Of a stretch of DNA of 64,000 nt, positions 24,318 to 37,416 are shown one piece after another. Below the pieces are notes generated by a model that was not told the origin of the DNA, made no database searches, and worked only from the letters and a program-made list of their open reading frames with translations. Numbering within the stretch: position 1 is the stretch's first letter; every line of letters starts with the position of its first letter. Source of the stretch: Dicaeum eximium (lineage: Eukaryota > Chordata > Aves > Passeriformes > Dicaeidae); assembly GCA_013396995.1 (NCBI GenBank), contig VWZP01005531.1, positions 124,001 to 188,000 on the forward strand, in the 5' to 3' direction. Position numbers and translations under genes: made by a program.

Positions 24318-27008
24318 TTCTAGTACCTATATGGTTGGCATCTGAAGAAATACATATAAAATCCTATAATAAGCATCAATAGTGGTACAAAAAAAAAGAA
24401 AGAATAAGGACTACTGTTGCAAACTATAGTCATCAAAATATTGAAAGAGATAAAATTTAAGTTGGTCTTTTGCTTACAGTCATAGGAATAGCTAATTACA
24501 TGCTCAGGCACTACTTATTCGAAAAATATATTTTAGAAGAATAATTATTTTGTACCATGCATAGTAGACCCAGGTGGTGCTAGATGCAAGGAAGATGCAC
24601 AGGATCCCTTCTTCGGTGGACACACAAAATTAAAACATGTTAACAGTTACAGTCACATTAATTTTTTTGTGCTGCAGCTATTGATGTGCTAAATGATGAT
24701 GACAGCATTCATCACTTCATAAATAAGTTAGTAAGAGACGTTAATTAGTGTCTTTGAAGTACTTATATATTTGGGTAGTATAAGGAAGTGAACAGTTCTC
24801 TCTTCTGAGCTGAAGAGAAGACAAAGGAAGGCATACACTGAACAGCAACAAAAAGTCCTGCTGAGCAGCTGGCTGTTTTCTTAATCTTGTTCTAGGAATT
24901 TCATGGAGGGAATAAAATTTTTGATTCCTTTTAAAATGTATGTTTTACTGAGCATGCAAGGTAATGCTCCATAGTTCAAGAGTAAATTCCATTTGGAAAT
25001 GTTTTAATTTTATGATGCTTGGTATAATCTTATCAAAATACTACTAAATGAAGAGTTTGCTGGTTGTTTTGGTATGGGCTTTTTTTTTTTTCCTAAATTT
25101 ACTAGAAGTGCTATTGTCAAAGGAAGATGAATATAGGAAGACATACTATTGTCTACATAATTTAATTAAATTATAGATGAAAAATATTCTCAAAATCAAA
25201 AGTATTTTCTGTAGCTCTCTAAACTTTTTACCCTGACTTGTGCTTTTCCAGTCCTTTGTCAGAAAGAGAGCTGATCCCAGCAGGTACCTGGCATTTCAAG
25301 TGTTCCTATTGCTATATGCTTCAGTAACCTCTGCTGAATGCATAAACATAGTCAACAGAGAATAAGGCACTCCCAGATTAATAAAACACATTCCATTTAG
25401 TCTCTAGCAGAAGAGTATCTTTTAAATACAGCCTTCATTTAAATAAATGGGAAACAGTAATACACGCTTTGTGGATAATGCAAATACCAGGCCAAAATCC
25501 ATTATTGCAAGACTGAAAAATCAATTTACAGGACCTTGAAAATTATGCACAGTTGCTGTAAAAATGTCCTTTTCTGGCCAATAGGATTTAAAAGTATAAT
25601 TTAGACCCACATCTCTAATAGAAGATTTTTTTTTTAAACAGGGAGTGAATCTCTGGCTAAAAAAAAATATAGAATTTTACAATAACAAACATCCTTGCAA
25701 AAGTATTTTTTTCAGAAAAAAAGTGTAAATATATATATAATTTAAACAAGTTTTTCAGATTATTAATCTCATTAAGTCACTTATATATTATTGCCAGATA
25801 TAACGCTTTTTCTTTAACCCAAACTCAAAATTATCAAAATGGCTCACTTATCTGTGAAATACTGTCTCATGAACCCAACTCTGGAATTCTCCGTTCTATA
25901 AACCATTTCTCTTTTTGTATTGGATACTGACTTCTGTAAGCTGCTTCATATTTCAGCTCACATTGCAATAAAAAGACTGGGAATGTTATTAGCCACAACC
26001 ACTTTTCTCAAAGGTAGTGCTCCACAGGACAGCAACAGAATAGGAATGAAAAAAGATAAGAAAATAAGTCCCCAAATCCTTTCTAAACAGTACTTTTGAA
26101 CATATATTGAATGGAGCTTTCAAACATATTCACCAAGATTTTTGTCACTCCATAAGAGGAAACTCTGTTTAGCTCCAGATAATTCTTTTAAATTTAACAG
26201 GGCAGGTTTATAGGACAGATAACATATTTTAATAGGGCAACTAGTAAAGTTTAATTAATTAAATAAATAATAATTCAGCAGAATTTGCAGCAAAAGTCAT
26301 GTGATTTTTAAATTTTACTTTGGCTTTACCAATATGCTTCAGCCACCCCACTGTACATGGGACATTGGAGAGTCATTCCTTATAATTCTCTTTGCACAGC
26401 TAAAGAACCTGGAGAAAAGTGAAGGTAAGGGTTTGGCAAACTTGGAAGCAAAGCTATGAAAAGTTAAGATTCAGACTCAACTTTTTATCCTGTACTTAAA
26501 GAACAACTACATTCTTATCAATATTTTAAAATGGTAGAGCTAAATTATAAATTCATATTAGTATTTTAATGAACTAGCACACAGCTTAACTACACAATAG
26601 TGTGTAAGTAGAGCTGGCCAAATGGTTTGAGCTTCCTGTAACAGGACAGTTTGCAACCATTTTCTAGTACTCAATTCTATGGACAAAGAAAGAATAGTAC
26701 AAAATCTCCTTTCGGGAAAATGCTTTTTAGATTAAAGGATTAAAAATAAATTCTCAGCATTAAAGAATTTATCTGTTAAATAAAGAGGCACAGAAATGCC
26801 TCCTTATAATTAAACAAAAGTAGAAGCTTTCATACTTTAACCAAAGAGTAAAATGACGGAAGGATAGTGGTTAGGTCCTCAACCAGATAAACAAAAAGAT
26901 GTTTGCAATCTCTCGGCTCTCTGTGAAGCAGAGAAAAAAATCCTGTATTTCACTGAAAAACATCATCACATATGTACCAGAGAACCTAACTTAGTTAAGA
27001 GGAAAATT

Positions 27009-27042
27009 AATTCTTCACCTGACTTAATTCAGGTGAAGAATT
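27009..27042. repeat. Perfect hairpin, 14-bp stem
   Basis: AATTCTTCACCTGA is followed by a 6-nt spacer CTTAAT and its exact reverse complement TCAGGTGAAGAATT. The stem has mixed base composition, so it is less likely to be chance than the AT-only palindromes elsewhere. There is no adjacent gene that would make it a terminator. Confidence 0.85.
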
Positions 27043-28629
27043 CTCTATCCAAATTAATGGTCTGTTCAGAGACGAGTATTAAAATTGCTTCAATGTAGGC
27101 TCTTTCTAGGATGATGTAAAAATAGGGCAATGCATGGAACAGTAGGATGACATTTCTTTTCCTGAACGAGGAGCTACTAAATTTTTTTCATAACTTTCTT
27201 TAATTACAAGTAAATTTTTTCACCACTTTAATTTTATATACTCTTGATAGTCATTTTATGCCTTTTTACCAAAGGAAGGAATCATTTGTCTCTGAATTTC
27301 TGAAAAAAAAAAAATCTATTCTTCTAGCTTTATTTTGACACTGCAATAGTGAAAACAGTACAGAGTCTGTGTTCCCTGTTACTATAGCTCTATAAATGGC
27401 AGAAACAGGAAATAGAAGTACCATTATAAAATATGGAAACACCCACAGGTAGGCAGAATGTGTCTTCAGGAAACATAACTAAGGTTTTTTTTGTGAGTCC
27501 AAGGTGAGCTAAACATGAAGTTGACTAAACCTTAAACTTTTATTTTATAGAAAACCCCCCAAATTCCAAACCAAATAATTTTATTTAAAAAACTAGAAGG
27601 ATTACAAAAGTGAGATGTTGACAGCTTTGGTTATGACTGCCAGCCCTCTGACTGCACAGAAAAGAAAATCTGTTTTTCACTTGAGTTTTCAGGAATCTGC
27701 ACCATCAGTGAGCAGAGCAGGGCTATCTGGGTGCTGGAAGCTCTCCACCAGCATTGCAGTGGAATGATGTTTGGCACTGCTGGGCAGTTCAAATCCAGGG
27801 GCCCTAGAAAAATTCACATCATGAACTAGTTCTGCACAAGTTGACTGAAGTCCACAGCAGATTTTAGAGAAGACAAGACGTTTAAAAAATTTGTTCCTAC
27901 TTTACTACATGAACATTTAAGAAAAAAAGACAAAACCTGAACTTCATCAGTCCTCCTTGTTGGTGAAGATTTGCTCATTCTTTGCTCAATACCTATGAAA
28001 ACCCAGCCCAACTGTGTCATGCAAACTCAAACAGCAAGAATAAGAGGATTGGGTAAACGAGAATGTAGGAGATTAACTTCAAGAAAAAGGGAGAGGGGGA
28101 AAGATATAAAAGAAATATGGTTATAAAGCAGGTTGCAGAAAGAAAAAACAATAGCAAATAAAGAAAAAAATCAATGCATAAGAAAGTAACAGATCTAGGT
28201 ATCTCCATTTTAGCTCAATTTTGACAGGTTGCTTACTTCCATGGGTACTGTGGGGAGTAAAAATAAGTGATAGGATGCAGTAATTTTTACTTCAAGAAAC
28301 ATTTCTGCATTCTCTCCATTGAAGAGTAAAATTAGTAAAACTACAATTTGCATACTCTACTGCTTCCCTAAAAACAAACACGTTCAAAGCAAAACAACAT
28401 TTCTACAACATCCTACATAATCACCTTACACAGAAATGTATCTGAATAGAAAAAAAAAAAAAAAAGTATCTGAAAGTAATTAAAAGCTATAGCAGCTATT
28501 TCTCTTACCACAAATAATGAAATCCTCAAATGATTCACCAGGTGCTGAATTTCATCTTTGAGATTTGTGGTTATAAAATGACCAGAACTCCTACGTGTCA
28601 CTTGAACATTTTATAAATTTCTTGGATGC

Positions 28630-28990
28630 AAACTTGCTGAGTTTTTTTCTATGGGAAAGCTCTTTTTTTTCTCTGCAGATTTCAAATCCTTGTGTGTGTA
28701 TTTCAAGGACAAAATGCTTTCCTTTGCCCTGTCCCTTGACGTGGAAGATGTGGTTTTCTTTTCTCAACCTATGATATAAAGAATTGCTATCTCTCTGACT
28801 TTGTAAACATTTTCTGGCATTCTAGGACTTTGGGGTATGGAGCTGAAAGAAGCAAGATGCTAGCTCTGTACCTGGGCAGAAATAGCCCAAATCCTTCTGA
28901 ACTATGGAGTCATTTTAATAAATAATATAAGCCTTCTGATATTGGAGTCAAAAGTCTTGATTCACCCCAACGGGACTCCAACAGCAACAA
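28630..28990 (+). mobile_element. Possible old LTR 3' end with primer-binding-site-like sequence
   Basis: AATAAATAATATAAGCC is followed by about 55 bp ending in GGGACTCCAACA, then GCAACAAT and TGGTGACCTCTGAGACAT. This is the order poly(A) signal, U5, CA end, short spacer and TGG-initiated primer-binding site of a retroviral LTR. The 5' end is not defined and no gag follows. Treat it as a diverged LTR candidate. Confidence 0.35.
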
Positions 28991-29462
28991 TTGGTGACCT
29001 CTGAGACATGGAGCAACACCTATGATCTCAGGATTAATAACAAGTGGTATCAACTAAACATTATAATGCTGATGATCATGGGCTCATATGAACTTGATTC
29101 TATTATCAGTGCTAGCAGTAAATCTCAATTTCAGTGGCTATCCATATACTTTCCTCAGCCACGTTTCTCTGTTTTATATAAATGTATATATATGCATACA
29201 CATATATATAGCCCCTATGTTATGTGCATAATGCTAAAAATTTCTGGAAAACTACTCACATACTCAAAGCAAGGAACATCTAGTTGCAGGCTTTCACTAG
29301 AACTGAGTACACTTTTTTGTCCTATGCTCAAAACCTTTCCTAGCATTTTTTAATCAGATCCATCTTTTTGTTCACCTTACACCCTTATATTCTCTACTGA
29401 TTTCCCGGAAGTTTACTTTCAAGTTCAAATTCTCTCTTTGTATGCTGAAAACATATTCTAAC

Positions 29463-29513
29463 CATGTATTAATAATTATTTAATGAATAATATAATGGAA
29501 TTATTAATACATG
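29463..29513. repeat. Perfect inverted repeat, 15-bp arms
   Basis: CATGTATTAATAATT (29463-29477) and its exact reverse complement AATTATTAATACATG (29499-29513) flank a 21-nt AT-rich spacer. It is a potential cruciform; no element ends or flanking duplication are visible. Confidence 0.8.
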
Positions 29514-32500
29514 CAAAGACTAAAGCCAAAACCGTATTTACCTCCTTTTAGCCTTTCACATTTCCAAACAAAATGAAATGATTTAGCAACATAACATTAT
29601 TGATCTTTATAACAAAATATGTCAACATTTTATAGCCTCATAACTACTGTTTTACTTTAAAAGAACTCAACCTCCTCTACAGGAACTTTGATTTTTTGGT
29701 ATTTTAACAAGAACCTCAAGAAATCTCTAAGTTTCAAAAAATTTTTAAGGACTATTTTCATTTTTTACTCACAGATAACTTGTAGGGATTTCAGTTCTGT
29801 ATAATGTTCCTAGAAAATACTTTGAAAACCTAAAGACAGAAATTTGAGCATAATTTTAGATACCTGAAAGAAAAATTACAAATATGAGCTTCATTATCAC
29901 ATCTGTGAGTTTTAATATATTGATATTTGCAGGTTTTCTTTTAAAAACAGAAACAAATGAAACTTATATACACAAGCAAACAAACACAAACCAAAAATCC
30001 CCACACTCTCCAAAACTACTGCTTCCAGAATGTGACTCAGTAACTGGATATAAGTGAAACATTCTTTTATCTTCTGCCACTGTTGCAGGATATAATCTTT
30101 GTTTACTTTGATTTGCAAAATGAAGCTAAAGCCAAAAGCCTTAAAAAACAAAGAACTACCTATGCATCTCAGTCATATATCCCAACCCCAAGAATTAAGT
30201 GCTTTTCTCATACTTCTACATACAATTGTTCATCCTTTATTTATGCATGGAAATATTACCAAATTATCTGAATTTTGCTAGGGAAACTGACTTATTTTAA
30301 GGACTGGACAGCAACCCTTTGTTGACTTTGCATAATTGGAATACTTGAGGTAGGACATTTGACAATGCACATTTGTACAGACTGGAGGGTTTTGTTTGTT
30401 TTTCTTTTGCCCAGAATTCCATTTAATAACCTTATTCCCCTAACCTTTAGACTCATTAACAAGGGACACAGACTTATGGATGCTGTTAAATTGTATTTTA
30501 TGGGATATCACAGCATCACAGCAAAGGCACCAACAATGTCACATTTCTCTACATCCTGAAATTGAATACACTATTCCAGAGATGTGTGAAATATCTCACT
30601 GGTAAAGACATTCCACCCTTTTTGGTAAAGACTCCAAACATAACATGTAAAATTTCTAAAACAGACATTAACAAAGCTCCTAAATTATTTTCAGGCCTGC
30701 ATAATGAAGAAGAAATTTCAACCCCTATGCTGAACAATATAGGTTTTGTTCCACTTGACATAAATTTGGAACAATTCTAAAATTATTTTAAACCTAAGCT
30801 ATACAGAAAAAATATTAAAATATCATTAGGGTTGTAAAGTCGACACTGCTAGTAGAAATTATATTGCCTGCAGAGTCTTAATGAATTCCTGAATATCATT
30901 ATGATATTAATTCATTTACATAATTACCTGCTATTAATTCCCCAGATATTAATACAATTTCCAGAGAGAAAATTGTGATTATTCATCCTGATACACTAAA
31001 CAACTAAGGCTGAAATAACTTGAGGTCTTAGGGTGCTTTGTTTTTTTGTTTTTTTGTTTTTTTTTCATTTTTAACCATATCTAAATTCAAGAGGAAAACT
31101 TGAGTTTGATTTGGAAAATTTTGCTGATGGAAGCCTGTCCTAGTCTTTTGCAATTTGTTCCCAAGAATTAGTATCCAGCTTTTAAACATTTATTTAAACT
31201 GAGAAAACACAGCCTTCCCACCACTGAATAACGTTCCATCTTTGTTGCTAAGATTAACTGATTGCATTATTAGTAAAAGCTTCTTAACACATTGGGGAGT
31301 AATAATTATCTTGCTCTTAGTCTTAAACAAACGAAACAGATTTTAACACGTAGACCCTGCAGGACCCACTCCAGGAGCAGCTTGAGGTTTCATAATGAAT
31401 AAGATTGCAATCTTTAAGATAGCTCCTTTATGTGCATATAAGAATGAAGTACACAAAGTGTCCAAGCCTGTGGACTGCCAGATGGGAACGGGCCATCTTC
31501 CATGACGGTAACAGATAGAATGTGCCCTACAGCACAGGTGCTGGATTCTCTTTGTGACAATTCCCATGAGATGCTAGACAACAAAGTTGCAAAAGAATTT
31601 TCTGTGCCACTTGGTATAGTTCCAGGGAGACACAAATTAATTAGGTAGTTTTGACTTAATCTTTCACTGTCTCTGTTCCATATATAAAATATGGAGTAAA
31701 AATTAAATTATTTTATGGGATTGTAAAAATAAAATAATTCTTATTAAGCACCTAGTCAAGTATTCACATGGGTGTCTAAATTAGTAAGCTGATCCTTTTG
31801 TGGCCAGTGAAGCAAAGGGGGAGATAGGAACTAAATTAAAATATTGCCATTCTTCAGTTGCTGCACAGCGTAATATAAATTTTCCTGAGTACAATATAAA
31901 TGTGGTCTACAAAATAAAGAATGTGATCAACACCTTAGTTCCAAAAAGTTGCCCACTGACTGATTCATGTTAAAAGGAAAAGAATACAAAAATCAGTGTG
32001 AAATGGTTGTACAGACAATAAAACTTGCTTTTCTCTACAGGAGTTGTGACATTTTATTCATTAATACACAAAAAATTACTTCTGCTGCATCTTCTGCAGA
32101 ATGAAAGAGAGACAGGAAGAATGTGTTTCCAAAATACCTAAGCACAATCATTACTGAAATAATAACAGCGACAGCTCTCTGATCACTGGCTGCTGGTCCA
32201 CAGAGCTCAGCAGTAACAGGAGCTCTCACTTTGAGAAGAAGGTAAAACACAGAGGAACTCAGAGCAGTCCTTGGTTTCTTTCCCTCTCTACTACTGATGT
32301 ATTTAGAAATTTTTGCACACTTTGATGATTTTAAAATAGCTTTTTAGTAATTTTCAGAACAGTACTCCTTGTGCACCACTCTTGTCTCAAGGCTTCTTGT
32401 ATCTCTTACGCACAGCCCCACTACTCTACTGGGTCACTTGCCACCCAGGCAGTTGAGGCTGTTACCAGAGGACGCACTTAGGAGAGGAAAGCACAAACTC

Positions 32501-32692
32501 AACAGTGTCATTCCACCCCCTGACTTAGTGCTTCAGATTAAAAGACTAAAACTCCCTGCAGGAAAAAGTACAAAGACGAAATCTGTTTTAAATGCTGTTG
32601 AGAATCATCTATTTTCAGTAAGGACATAGCAGCTAAGGAAAGCTTTTTAGCTCTTAATTAGTTAAATATCAATCTAAACGGCAATCTTTGCT

Positions 32693-33083
32693 TATCGCCC
32701 TGAGTTTTAGCCTTCTGATGTTTTAATTTCTATGATAAAGTTTCTCACGAGGTTTTTCTGTAAACACGCAGATGTTTTGCTGTCTCTTTGTTTTTCATTC
32801 CTTCTCCTGGGAGGAGAAGGTTTGATGGACTCTTTTATTAACCAGTGTGGTTGGAGAGGTGGTGACCTCTCTGTCCAATCCACAGCTGTTCTGAAAACTC
32901 TATATAATGTGTGAACCAAAATAAAGTGGAGTTCTTCTCCGCCTTTCACTGTCTGAAGTCACTGTCTCTGCGTATTCTGAAAACTCTATATATGTGTGAA
33001 CAAAAATAAAGTGGAGTTCTTCTCCACCTTTCACTGTCTGAAGTTGCTGTCTCTGCGTGTTCCTGTCGTGCTCTGTAGTGACA
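32693..33083 (+). mobile_element. Solo LTR with internal duplication
   Basis: About 391 bp with LTR architecture: a U3-like region, TATA-like CTATATAATG, AATAAA at 32920-32925, and a C/T-rich U5 ending TAGTGACA. A candidate 6-bp target duplication TTTGCT lies at 32687-32692 and 33084-33089. The 5' terminus would read TATCGCC rather than TG, so either it has mutated or the boundary is slightly off. Part of it is tandemly duplicated (see 32889-33059). It is antisense to the host gene. Confidence 0.55.
32889..33059 (+). repeat. 86-bp tandem duplication carrying TATA-like and poly(A) signals
   Basis: Two copies, starting TTCTGAAAACTCTATATA at 32889 and at 32975, each with AATAAAGTGGAGTTCTTCTC and a shared tail CACTGTCTGAAG...CTGTCTCTGCGT. 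AATAAA occurs at 32920-32925 and 33005-33010. The copies differ at only a few bases and a 1-2 nt indel, so the duplication is fairly young relative to its host LTR. Confidence 0.9.
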
Positions 33084-33089
33084 TTTGCT

Positions 33090-36000
33090 CATAATAGAAA
33101 ACACTGATTTGTGAATTCAGTTTATAACTATAACTAAAAGTTACTGCACTTACTGGTTTTATAGTCTTTTTTTTGAGTCATATGTAAATCAGGATGGTCA
33201 ATATTTAAGATAAACTTTTCTCAGTTATGAATAGTTTTCATTCCTATGTTTCATTCACAGAAGAGTCAGAGACTGCTTTCCAGATCATTACAATTCTGAC
33301 TAGACTATTAGCATGCAAGAAATAACTGTGAAACAAAACTTTGCATATCTGAAACAGTTGCAAGAATACAACTGTAAATCAATCAGTGAGGAATAAAGTC
33401 TGGTTATTCTGTATTAATTGCTGTATGTATAAAGTTAATATTGCATACTGAGATAAAATAAACAAAGTTTGAACACAAAATTTAAATAATTAGGTGTTTT
33501 TCTGTTATACTTTCAGTATCTATTTAATTCTGGGATTTTAATTAATTGCAAATAGCACTTATATTCTCTGTAATTCAGATAAGCTTCCCAGTAATGGGAA
33601 GTAAGACTGGATTAAAAAAAGCCAATAAGCTGTCTTTAAACATGTTTCAGCTGTCCTTAAATAATATTAAGACCTTACAAAATTGATTTAAAATTGTAGA
33701 AACATAAAAAGTATGCATTGGAAATAATTTTGAATCTTTTTTGTTTTGTTTTTGCATGCTTCCAAGTTGCAATGTTTATGAAATAAATAAAGTTTGCATA
33801 TAATATTAAGTCAACATTAGGCAAAAACTACTAAAGAAAAAAAAGTGATAATAGCACTATTTTCAGTTTCTGGCTGTAACTATAGTACTCTCTGAAGATG
33901 GCAAGATGAAAGAAAATAAAAGTAACTTATCTAAAATATTTCACATACACTAAAGTTAAGAATTCCGAAGGGTGATGCAGCTATCAATGTCAACTATGAT
34001 ACAAGGGCTCACTAATCCTTTTCCTTTTCTTTTCTCCTGTTCATCCTAGGCAGAGACCACATCTGAAAATCATTATCTTCAGTTAAGATCTTCCCGACAA
34101 AGGTTCACAAGTTTAGAACCTTCCGGTCTGTGACCCAAGACAAGAGCAAAAAAAAGGTACCCAAAATGTAACTATGAGAAACGTCAATGAAAAATTGTAG
34201 ATCCTTTCTAAAACTAAGTATAAGACTAAAAGGGTTTTAGATCCAGAGAATCATAAGCAAAATGGCATGCAAGCAAACACAAAATTCTTGTCTTGGGAAG
34301 AATACCTGGAACAGGATTCTTCAGAATAGTCCTTTCAAACTGATCAAAAGAATATTACTAAGAAATCCCCAAAGGCAGAATTACAGTATGTGACAGGCTT
34401 CAAATATGCCTGCTTGTCCTTCAACTTGCATTCAGTAACTGCTCATCTTTCTAGGGAAATAGGGACAGTTTCAACTACTTGGCTTTTTGAAATGGTACCA
34501 AAAAGCCACAAGGATATTTTACAAAGGAATGTGGAAAGAAATATCTCAATTGTCAGAAGCCACCTCTTCAGGGATTTTTTTTTTTCCTTTCTCCTGCTAA
34601 GATAAGCATGACTGAAAGAATTTTGGAAGAAATTCAGGATTCTTGTGTTTCTGCTCAAGTGCATTCTCAGTCTTCACACAAAAAAAGTGTCTGGTTTCTA
34701 TATGAGAACTTCATAGTAAGAAGTAATCTTTGATTTGAAACCCCAGTGAATTTAGTAACCTGTTAGATGTCTTAACAAAAGACACCATAATGGAATAAGA
34801 AATACTGAAGGTCCTATTTTTGTTTTAAAGTGTATAATTTTATTTCATCCCATTACCTCTTTTGCAACTGTATGCTTCCAGAAGTTTGGTTTTTTTTTTC
34901 CCGTTTGCAGAGATAATATGCATCTATAATTTCCATATGATGTTTTTTATTCAGGTTTGCATCAACTACTACTGCAAAGCTGACTGTATGGACATCTTTT
35001 AGTTGAAATGCCTTCAAAAGGCTGTTAGTACCTGAAATAGAAAGGCTTCCATAAATCAAAACCCTTGTTTAATAATCACCAAATGTGAATCTAGTTTGAA
35101 AACAATAATTGAAAGAGGGAAGGGTTTTAAAATTTTGATCACCTATCCACTTCTTTCCTTACAATTCATTAAACAAGTAGTAAAGTGATCTAATGGCCTA
35201 AATTTAATTTTAAGCTGTGCCATATATTGTGGGGGATTGAACATTAAAGTCAATTGATTACTAGTTGCATGCAAGTAATTTTTTTTTCCTCACCAGCATG
35301 GGCAATTTTATCTGACTCAGATATTTCTGGTTTATTTATTTTTTTTTTGCAGCCAGGATACATGCTTCCCTGGCCAAGGAGGCAGTGACCTTTTGAGTTT
35401 AGCATAATTTCATTGCAGTCTTTTCTATCACTGAGCAGGACTGACAGCCTCCACAGGCACTAACTTAAAAGAGTTAGATGTCAATAGAGCAACGTTGTTA
35501 TTAACAGCTTCATGTGTTCTACTACTCATGTAGAAGGAGAAGGTGGATTTTCTAATGTACAAAGATCTTTATTACTTAGATGCAATACTTGTCTCACATG
35601 ATTCTGATTGCCTGTGGCAAAGATTTGCTGCAGCACAGAGAAGATGGTTGTGGTTCTGTTCCTATGCAAAGGCCCAAACTGGTCAGGAAAAGGCTGGCAG
35701 ATACTCAGTGAATCTTCTTGTATATTCTTTTTTTTTTCCCCCTCTGAAGCTACGTCACACTGACACTGCTGTTTTACAGTAAGGGAAAGTGTTTCTAGCA
35801 TCACCAGCTTTAGTAGAGTGAAGACACCATTATCTTGTTGCTGTTATATCCCTTTCTCTAAAACTTATATAAGAGTAACCAAAAACATCCTTTTATGGAT
35901 ATTTATAGGAAGGAGGAGTGGAAAGAGAAAGGTACCAGGATCTCCTTACCTTTCCCTTTCCCTGACTTCTACACTTATTTAGGTACTGCCTGAGAGTATT

Positions 36001-36194
36001 TTGAAAACATGCTTGCAAGTGCTCAGAACAAATTTGGAGCTCTTCAGATGAAAGAGGCCATCATAATGTTACTCTGGTTCTCTACAGGATCACAGAAAGC
36101 ACCTGCAGGAAATGCCTTTACAGACATTTGAAAAAACTCTGTAAATACTTGTAATAGCATAAGCACGTCAGTGAGGAATGACTGATGGCAGTTG
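33090..36194. other. Intronic sequence without recognised features
   Basis: Unique AT-rich sequence. A moderately GC-richer patch at 35525-35805 carries overlapping frames on both strands with no recognisable protein family; I do not call a gene. Confidence 0.5.
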
Positions 36195-36325
36195 TGCTTT
36201 GCTGCTTACTTACTGGGTGAACTGAGACTGGCATCCCAATGCCTCTGCAACTCATTCTGTCTGCAAGACGGAGATAATTCTCCCTGAAGTGTTTGTTGAG
36301 AATTAGTTAGCTAATATTTATGCAC
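36195..36325 (+). mobile_element. MIR-like (CORE-SINE) relic
   Basis: In order, the segment shows TTACTGGGTGA, GCCTCTGCA, TCTGTCTGCAAGACGGAGAT, AATTCTCCCT, GTTTGTTGAGAATTAGTTAG and CTAATATTTATGCA. This follows the layout of the conserved core of MIR elements (acttactagctgtg / cctca / catctgtaaaatgggga / taata / cctacc / ttgttgtgag / attaaat). Divergence is very high, as expected for an ancient amniote SINE in a bird. Confidence 0.45.
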
Positions 36326-36375
36326 TGATTCTTTAAAAACAAGCCATTCACTGGTTTTTACATCCCTGCTCACTT

Positions 36376-36385
36376 TAATAATAAG

Positions 36386-36432
<47 letters not shown>

Positions 36433-36464
36433 CAACAACAACACCACCACCACCAACAGCAACA
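36376..36464. repeat. Compound trinucleotide microsatellite (TAA)n(AAC)n(ACC)n
   Basis: About 14 perfect TAA units, then about five AAC units, then ACC/AAC units. It begins just after a MIR-like relic, close to where SINE-associated microsatellites often form. Likely polymorphic in length. Confidence 0.95.
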
Positions 36465-37340
36465 AATTAAAGAGTTTCATTCACTTTGGTGGCCAGAGGG
36501 GAGCATTATGATAATCTGTTCTGGAGTTCAGTACACCCAATGCCAACTACTATGCAACAGTTCACTTAACGAGTTCACAGTCTGGGCTATAGTGCACCAT
36601 TCATGAAGTTATCCTGTCTTGATTCCAAAACTGAAAGTGATAGAAAAATCAAATTTCTCACACCCCTACAGAAGCTTTTCCACACTTATATTCAATGTTA
36701 AATATATGCATTATTTCTACTTTGTTTGTTGATCCAGTCACTGGATCTTATCACGTCTTTTGCTCTATATCTAAGAATAGTTCACTATCACAGATAATTT
36801 CTTTTTAAGAACCTGGCAAACTAGGATGAGAAAATACTGACTGTGTTTCTATAACATTAAAATAATATGGTAATTAAGCAAAATCTGTAATTTGTCTGGG
36901 ACAGCTTGAAAAATGACAACGTGATTTGTCTTACAAAACCTTTACAGGCTTTCTTTTAAAGCCACTAGCTTTCCTTCCCACAATGGATGTGAAAAGTCAG
37001 GCTAAAATAACAGCATGGATTTCCATTCATTTTTTGTGGAATTCGTTCTGTTGTCATGTCACTGACTTAAACACCAAGATTCAAAACAGGATCACCAAGA
37101 GGTTTTCAATTATCAGTCACAGTATGCATTATAATGTAGCTGGGGTTGCTATATTGTAGGATAACAGAAAACTTTGAGGCAGCCTCCAGTGCACTTCATG
37201 CAAACACATCCATGCCTTAATGATATAAGCAATATGGTAACACAATAGCTCATACTTCCATTTAAAAATTGTCAATCCTTTTTTCATTCAGATATCCTCT
37301 CTGTGATCCAAACAGATGACTTAGAATAACTGATAGAAAT

Positions 37341-37416
37341 ATTAAGCTATATTAAGTAGCTGTTACTAAGTAGCTGTCATTAAGCTATATTAAGTAGCTG
37401 TTACTAAGTAGCTGTC
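37341..37416. repeat. 38-bp tandem duplication
   Basis: A unit starting ATTAAGCTATATTAAGTAGC occurs twice, head to tail, with no difference between copies. The unit itself contains a shorter internal repeat (AAGTAGCTGT appears twice per unit). This is a recent slippage or replication duplication. Confidence 0.95.

Noticed and set aside
26600..26690. AGAGCTGGCCAAATGGTTTG segment as an ancient amniote repeat
   Set aside because: Only a short stretch looks familiar; too little to assign without a profile search.
30562..30780. 72-codon plus-strand frame with protein-like composition
   Set aside because: An overlapping minus-strand frame of similar length exists and neither resembles a known family; no splice sites fit.
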